NCBI GenBank assembly: GCA_000719105.1
Contig: JODX01000013.1
Span: 62,001 to 126,000, forward strand
DNA length: 64,000 nucleotides
From: Streptomyces sclerotialus
Lineage (GTDB): Bacteria; Actinomycetota; Actinomycetes; Streptomycetales; Streptomycetaceae
Reading direction: 5' to 3'
Shown here: piece after piece, positions 59,165-64,000 of the stretch
Numbering within the stretch: position 1 is the stretch's first letter
Layout of the letters: every line of letters begins with the position of its first letter
The notes under the pieces: generated by a model
The model's input: the letters and a program-made list of their open reading frames with translations, nothing else
What the model was told of the DNA's origin: nothing
The model's database searches: none
Made by a program: the position numbers and the translations under genes

Positions 59165-59767
59165 TCACGCCGTCACGAGCAGCCGTCCGCGCCTGGCGTC
59201 CGCCAGGGCCTCGGGTGTCAGTACGGGGCGCGGCACCACGATCCCGCACTCCGCACAGACCGGGCCCGACGACGGTTCGTGGGCCAGGTCGTATTTCCAG
59301 ACGAGGTGCTTGCCCTCGCACACCGGGCAGACCACGCCCGGCTCGCGCTCCAGCGCGGTGATCAGCCGGCGCAGCACCTCGGCCAGTGGTCCATGGGGGT
59401 GGACGTGCGGGTCGTCGCACCACGCGACGCCGAATCCGCCCCAGGTCAGCCGGTGCCAGTCGTCCACGCTGCCCGGCCTGCGCAGCCCGTCGTGCTTCTC
59501 CTTCTTACGGCGCTGCGCGAACTGCTCCTCGTACGCGAGCCAGACGGCGCGGGCCTCCTCCAGCTCGTCCAGTGCGGCCACGAGCCGCGCCGGATCGGGG
59601 GAGCGGTCCTCCGGACCGAACCCGGCCCGGGAGCACAAATGGTCCCAGGTCGCCCGGTGCCCGTAGGGAGCGAACCTCTCGAGGCACTTGCGCAGCGAAT
59701 ACCGCCGCAGTGCCAGATCGCACCTCGGGTCTCGCACCTGTCTCGCCAAACTCCGGAATCCGGCCAT
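59165..59767 (-). CDS. Zinc-ribbon-containing hypothetical protein
   Basis: 200 residues beginning MAGFRSLARQVRDPRCDLALRRYSLRKCLERFAPYG. A helical N-terminal half (VAALDELEEARAVWLAYEEQFAQRRKKEKHDGLRRP) precedes WHRLTWGGFGVAWCDDPHVHPHGPLAEVL. The C-terminal part has two CxxC pairs in GVVCPVCEGKHLVWKYDLA and GPVCAECGIVV, a typical zinc ribbon. No known family recognised. It may bind nucleic acid or partner protein. A possible ECF-type promoter lies about 90 bases upstream. Confidence 0.75.
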   Translation of the reverse strand: MAGFRSLARQVRDPRCDLALRRYSLRKCLERFAPYGHRATWDHLCSRAGFGPEDRSPDPARLVAALDELEEARAVWLAYEEQFAQRRKKEKHDGLRRPGSVDDWHRLTWGGFGVAWCDDPHVHPHGPLAEVLRRLITALEREPGVVCPVCEGKHLVWKYDLAHEPSSGPVCAECGIVVPRPVLTPEALADARRGRLLVTA

Positions 59768-59856
59768 CGCCCTGCACCTCCGTCACACCTGCACCTGTTC
59801 TACGGTCAGTTCGGCGTCGTCGTACGGACGTCGCCGAATAGACGTATCGACACGCG

Positions 59857-59882
59857 ATTCGGCTCCATCCGATTTCGGATGA
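59857..59882 (-). promoter_or_regulatory. Possible ECF-type promoter before zinc-ribbon gene
   Basis: Minus strand: TCATCC, 14 bases, CCGAAT, resembling the sigma-factor promoter pair at 35142-35260 but with a spacer one base shorter. Overlaps two short palindromes (GCCGAAT...ATTCGGC and ATCCGA-TT-TCGGAT), which could equally be a regulator site. Confidence 0.3.
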
Positions 59883-60050
59883 CCTCCATAAGGCATCCGT
59901 CGAACGGTTCTCGGCCGTTCCCCCGTGTCACCGGCGATTTCCGGGCCCCGGCGGGCTGTTGGTGCCGTCCGAAAACTTGACGCATGTTCATCTCCAAACT
60001 CGGGGATACCGGCGGTAACAACCGGTCGTCCCCCGTCGGGAGGAGCTGTC

Positions 60051-62929
60051 ATGCTCTGGCGCACCCCCTGTACCGCCCTCGACAGACTGAGAACTCCCCG
60101 CCGTTTCCGTGAGTTCCTCGCGGCGGCCTCCATATGCGTCCTCGGAGCGGGACTTCTCGTCCCGCTGTCCCCGGCGGCCGCCGCGGAACGGGTTTCCGCC
60201 GGCCTGGCTCCGGCCGCCACGGGAGCCGAACCGGCCGCCGCCGTACGGGAGTCGACCGCCGCCGGAACGGCATCGGGCACCGTCGGCGCGACGGCGGCCG
60301 CGGACCACTGCGGTGGCCGGTGCTCCGACATCCTGCCGCCCGGCCAGAACGGGCACGCCACCCTCGCCCAGATCCTCCTCCACCAGGCCTTCGGCACCCG
60401 GCCCGCGCACTCCGGCGACCGGCTCGGACCGTACGCGAACCTCGCCACCGGCTATCCGGCCCTCACCGACGCCAAGATCAACGAATTCTTCGGCGACGCC
60501 TCCTTCGGCGTCCCCGCCGACCAGGTCGCCTCCACCCTGAAGCCGGCCGGCCGCACGGACGTCACGATCGTCCGCGACAAGAAGACCGGGGTACCGCACA
60601 TCACCGGTACCACTCGATACGGCACCGAGTTCGGAGCGGGCTATGCGGCCGCCCAGGACCGGCTGTGGCTGATGGACGTCTTCCGGCACGTGGGCCGCGG
60701 GCGGCTGACCCCCTTCGCGGGCGGCGACCCCGCCAACCAGGGCCTCGAGCAGCAGTTCTGGCGCAACGCGCCGTACACCGAGACCGACCTCCAGGAGCAG
60801 ATCGACCGCGTCTTCGAGACCAACGGCGCCCGCGGCGACCAGGCCCTCGCCGACGCGAACGCCTATCTCGACGGCATCAACGCCTACATCGACGCCTCCG
60901 ACGGCGGCCGCTACTTCCCCGGCGAGTACGTCCTGACCGGCCACAAGGACTCGATCACCAACGCCGGCACCATCGAGCACTTCGAGCTCACCGACCTGGT
61001 GGCGCTGGCCTCCGTCATCGGCGCGCTCTTCGGCTCCGGGGGCGGCGGCGAGGTGAACAACGCGATCTCGCTGCTCGCCGCCCAGTCGAAGTACGGCGTG
61101 GCCGAGGGCACCAAGGTGTGGGAGTCCTTCCGGATGCGCAACGACCCGGAGGCCGTCCGCACCGTCCACGACGGCAGCTTCCCGTACGCGACCAGGCCCG
61201 ACGACCCGCAGGGCCGGGCCCTGCCCGACCCGGGCTCGGTGACGGAGGAGCCGCTGGTGCACGACCGCACCGGCAGCGCGGCCGGCGCCACGGCCACCCG
61301 CACCTCGGACTCGGCCACCGCGAGCGCCCTCGGCTCGGCCCGGCGCGGCATGTCCAACGCCCTCGTCGTCAGCGGCGAACACACCGCGAGCGGCCACCCG
61401 ATCGCCGTCTTCGGCCCCCAGACCGGCTACTTCGCGCCCCAGCTCCTCCTGCTCCAGGAGCTCCAGGGCCCGGGCATCAGCGCCCGCGGCGCCTCCTTCG
61501 CGGGCCTGAGCATGTACGTCGAACTCGGCCGCGGCCAGGACTACGCCTGGAGCGCCACCACCTCCGGACAGGACGTCATCGACGCGTACGCGGTCGAGCT
61601 GTGCCAGGACGACCACCACTACCTGTACCGGGGCACCTGCACCCCATGGAGAAGGTCGAGCAGACCAACACCTGGAAGCCGACCGTCGCCGACGCGACCC
61701 CGGCCGGCTCCTACCGCATGCAGGTCTGGCGCACGAAGTACGGCCCGGTCACGCACCGCGCCACGGTCGGCGGCAAGAAGGTCGCGTACACCGCCCTGCG
61801 CTCCTCCTACCTGCACGAGGTCGACTCCGTGATCGGCTTCCAGATGCTCAACGACCCCGGGTACGTGAACAGCCCGGAGACCTTCCAGAAGGCCGTGCAG
61901 CACATCAACTACACGTTCAACTGGTTCTACGCGGACTCCGAGCACACCGCGTACTACAACAGCGGTGACAACCCCGTACGGGCCGCGGACGTCGACGCCG
62001 ACTTCCCGGTGTGGGCGCGGCCGGCGTACGAGTGGCGCGGCTGGGAGCCGGGGACGAACACGGCGGACTACACGCCGCCCGACGAGCACCCGAACTCGAT
62101 CGGCCAGGACTACTACGTGTCCTGGAACAACAAGCAGGCCGAGGACTACAGCGCGGCCCCCTGGGGCAACGGCTCCGTGCACCGCGGCGACCTGCTGGAC
62201 GACCGGGTGCGGAAACTGGTGGACGGAGGAGGCGTCACCCGGGCGTCGCTGGTGAAGGCGATGGCGGAGGCCGGGCTCACGGATCTGCGGGCCGAGGACG
62301 TGCTGCCGAAGCTGCTGAAGGTCCTCGACAGCGCGCCGGTCACCGACCCCGCGGTCGCGGCGGCCGTGACCAAGCTGAAGGACTGGGTGGCGGCGGGCGC
62401 CCGGCGCACGGAGACGTCGGCGGGTTCGGAGAAGTACACCCACGCCGACGCGATCCGCATCCTGGACGCCTGGTGGCCGCGGCTGGTGAAGGCCCAGTTC
62501 GAACCGGGGCTCGGCAGTGGCCTCTACACCGCGATCACGGCGAACCTCCCGGTCGACGAGTCCCCGTCGGCCGCGCACGGAGCGACCGGCGCGCACGCGG
62601 GCAGCGCCTTCCAGTACGGCTGGTGGTCGTATGTCGACAAGGACGTACGGGCGGTGCTCGGCGAGCAGGTGCAGGGCGGTCTCGCCCGGACGTACTGCGG
62701 CGGCGGCACCCTCGCCGGCTGCCGGGACGTCCTGACCGGCAGCCTCGAGGAGGCGGCCGGCCTGACCGCGGCCCAGGTCTACCCGGGCGACGACACCTGC
62801 GCGGCCGGTGACCAGTGGTGCGCCGACTCCGTCGTCCACCGCGCGCTGGGCGGCATCGGCCACGGGAACGTCAGCTGGCAGAACCGGCCGACGTACCAGC
62901 AGGTCGTGGAGTTCACGTCGCACCGGTAG
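60051..62929 (+). pseudogene. Secreted penicillin-acylase-family protein, frameshifted
   Basis: With one frame change the product would be about 959 residues, normal for this group. ATG 60051 with GGGAGGAG upstream; signal peptide AAASICVLGAGLLVPLSPAAAA. The alpha chain includes VTIVRDKKTGVPHITGTTRYGTEFGAGYAAAQDRLWLMDVFRHVGRGRLTPFAGG. The predicted self-cleavage site precedes the nucleophile Ser of the beta chain in RRGMSNALVVSGEHTASGHP. Near 61642-61645 a CCCC run appears one base short: the first frame leaves at LYRGTCTP and the second resumes MEKVEQTNTWKPTVADATP, staying intact to the end. With no other lesion, sequencing error is possible. Such Ntn-hydrolases cut amide bonds of acyl-homoserine lactones, beta-lactams or lipopeptides. 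Confidence 0.85.
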
Positions 62930-62959
62930 CCGATCAGGAGGGGGATCCATGGCGGCGGG

Positions 62960-64000
62960 TCAGCCGTCGCGGCCGACGCGGCCCGCCGCCAGTGTCACCC
63001 GCGCCAGCTCCGGGTGGCAGATGTCGCTGTGCGCGCCGGACGGCGGGCCGCCGCGCCGCACCACCGCCGCCGCGTCGACGTTCACACAGCCGGACGCGGG
63101 CAGCTGCAGGGCGAGCGCGTCGGCCAGCGCGACGGAGGGGGTGCCCGGCACCGCCTTCACCCCGCCGTACCCGAGCGCACCCCACCTGGCGCCGAGCAGT
63201 CCGCCGATGTCGGGGCCCCTGAGGGAGCGGGAGTCGCCCACCGCGCGCGCGGCGAGCGGGTAGAAGGCGCCGAGCGCCGAGTCGTGCCGGGAGTGGCAGC
63301 ACACCAGGGGGCCGTCGATGCGGTTCTGCTGGCCGTGCAGGACCCCGCCGGCCCGGGTGTCGTGCGGCAGCCGGGCGGCGAACGCGTAGTGCGAGAAGGC
63401 GCCCTGGAACAGCGTCACCGCCTTCACCGTGCGGACCCCTCTGGGCAGTCCGCGCAACGCGAACGACACGAGCCGCGCCCCGAAACTGTGCCCCATGAGG
63501 TGCACCCGGACACCCGGGGCCGTGCCCGCGAGCTGCCCCACCACCCGGCCGAGCCCGCGCTCGCCGACGGTCCCCGCGCGCCGCTTCATCGCGAAGTAGG
63601 CGGCCTGGCGCAGCAGCTCATGGGCGCCGTCCCACAATCTGGGCGGTCCGGCGCCGTGGACGCCCGCCGCGGCCTCCACCTCGGCGAGCGCCCCCGCGAA
63701 CTCCCCGCAGATCGCCACCGTGTCCCCGAACAGCATCTCGGGGTCACCCTGCGGCACACCCCCGGCGAGGGTGTCCGCCGCGAACGCGGTCTGCGGTCCC
63801 TGCGGCCGCACCTCCACCAGGAGCCGCACGAGACGGCCGAACTCGTCCAGCGCCCCCGCGTCGTCCGGGCGCTGGTCCAGCAGCCGGGCGAGCTGCTCGA
63901 CGACCGTGGCTCGCCCCGGGAACGCCTCCAGCAGCGCGTGCCGGGTGCCCTTGTCGAGCACGGGCCGCGTGGACGGCGCCGTCACCGCCGGGGGGAAGTC
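62960..64000 (-). CDS. Alpha/beta hydrolase-like protein, N-terminus outside window
   Basis: At least 346 residues visible; the frame is open through the window edge, so the GTG at 63985 is probably internal. The core has VRVHLMGHSFGARLVSFALRGLP with the nucleophile-elbow GHSFG, then VTLFQGAFSHYAFAARLPHD and PLVCCHSRHDSALGAFYPLAARAVGD with a candidate acid Asp, and GAHSDICHPELARV with a candidate His. This is a serine-hydrolase fold of the lipase-like group often annotated in Streptomyces as a hypothetical of about 600 residues. Substrate unknown. It converges on the acylase gene with 30 bases between. Confidence 0.8.
   Translation of the reverse strand, partial: DFPPAVTAPSTRPVLDKGTRHALLEAFPGRATVVEQLARLLDQRPDDAGALDEFGRLVRLLVEVRPQGPQTAFAADTLAGGVPQGDPEMLFGDTVAICGEFAGALAEVEAAAGVHGAGPPRLWDGAHELLRQAAYFAMKRRAGTVGERGLGRVVGQLAGTAPGVRVHLMGHSFGARLVSFALRGLPRGVRTVKAVTLFQGAFSHYAFAARLPHDTRAGGVLHGQQNRIDGPLVCCHSRHDSALGAFYPLAARAVGDSRSLRGPDIGGLLGARWGALGYGGVKAVPGTPSVALADALALQLPASGCVNVDAAAVVRRGGPPSGAHSDICHPELARVTLAAGRVGRDG

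Noticed and set aside
1..64000. Biosynthetic gene cluster, prophage, integrative element or CRISPR array
   Set aside because: No synthases, integrase, att-like repeats next to tRNA, transposase or regularly spaced repeats were seen. The gene content fits core Streptomyces chromosome.

Overview
The window is high-GC actinobacterial DNA. GTG and TTG starts, ATGA-coupled genes, many secreted proteases and hydrolases, LAxTG-type surface anchoring and a Streptomyces-type short intergenic repeat all point to a Streptomyces chromosome. From memory, the gene set (dnaE2, AA10 polysaccharide monooxygenase, GDSL lipase, hmgA, soxR) resembles the SCO1690-SCO1740 part of S. coelicolor; I could not check this. 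I saw no rRNA, tRNA, CRISPR array, transposase or phage gene.

Layout. 1-3304: polar amino-acid ABC transporter (permease, ATPase, lipoprotein) followed by a luciferase-like monooxygenase. 3688-7055: two streptogrisin-type serine proteases either side of a stomatin-like protein. 7174-12009: DUF3533-type membrane protein divergent from dnaE2, which has a LexA-type box. 12135-16328: sortable AA10 monooxygenase, a 48-residue small protein, tandem-GNAT protein, short GntR regulator, AAA ATPase. 16588-26331: an exopolysaccharide locus (GH39-like hydrolase, flippase/GT-C-like fusion, polysaccharide deacetylase, two GT2 glycosyltransferases, CelD-like acyltransferase, small membrane protein). 26551-30580: subtilisin, GDSL lipase, Ser/Thr kinase. 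30655-36667: DUF4331 protein, TPR protein and His-rich NicO metal exporter, divergent from an ECF sigma factor and its ZAS/RskA anti-sigma factor; near-identical promoter elements face both ways. 36783-43024: small protein, Tat-exported M20 peptidase, a deletion scar, ISP-like protein, GntR regulator and hmgA. 43428-49795: TetR, a decayed molybdopterin oxidoreductase, CitMHS and MFS transporters, a secreted protein and a class F sortase. 49921-58433: aldehyde and alcohol dehydrogenases, DMT exporter, ArsR-like and TetR regulators, acyl-CoA dehydrogenase, YiaA/B protein, a second TetR, MaoC dehydratase and SoxR. 58439-64000: a broken BKACE gene, a zinc-ribbon protein, a frameshifted penicillin acylase and a partial alpha/beta hydrolase.

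The strongest new inferences are regulatory. (1) A matched pair of CCATCC/CCGAAT-like promoters, both with 15-nt spacers, links the ECF sigma factor to the DUF4331-TPR-NicO operon. (2) A 19-bp palindrome occurs both in the TetR/acyl-CoA dehydrogenase intergenic region and 65 bp upstream of the aldehyde dehydrogenase, suggesting one regulon spanning about 5 kb. (3) A 16-bp palindrome precedes the MaoC gene and, imperfectly, the neighbouring TetR gene.

Four loci are broken. One is a deletion that removed the starts of two divergent genes and joined an ABC-2 permease tail to a TetR tail. Three others each contain a frame break explained by loss of one C in a short C run, so the possibility of sequencing error should be kept in mind where no other lesion is present.
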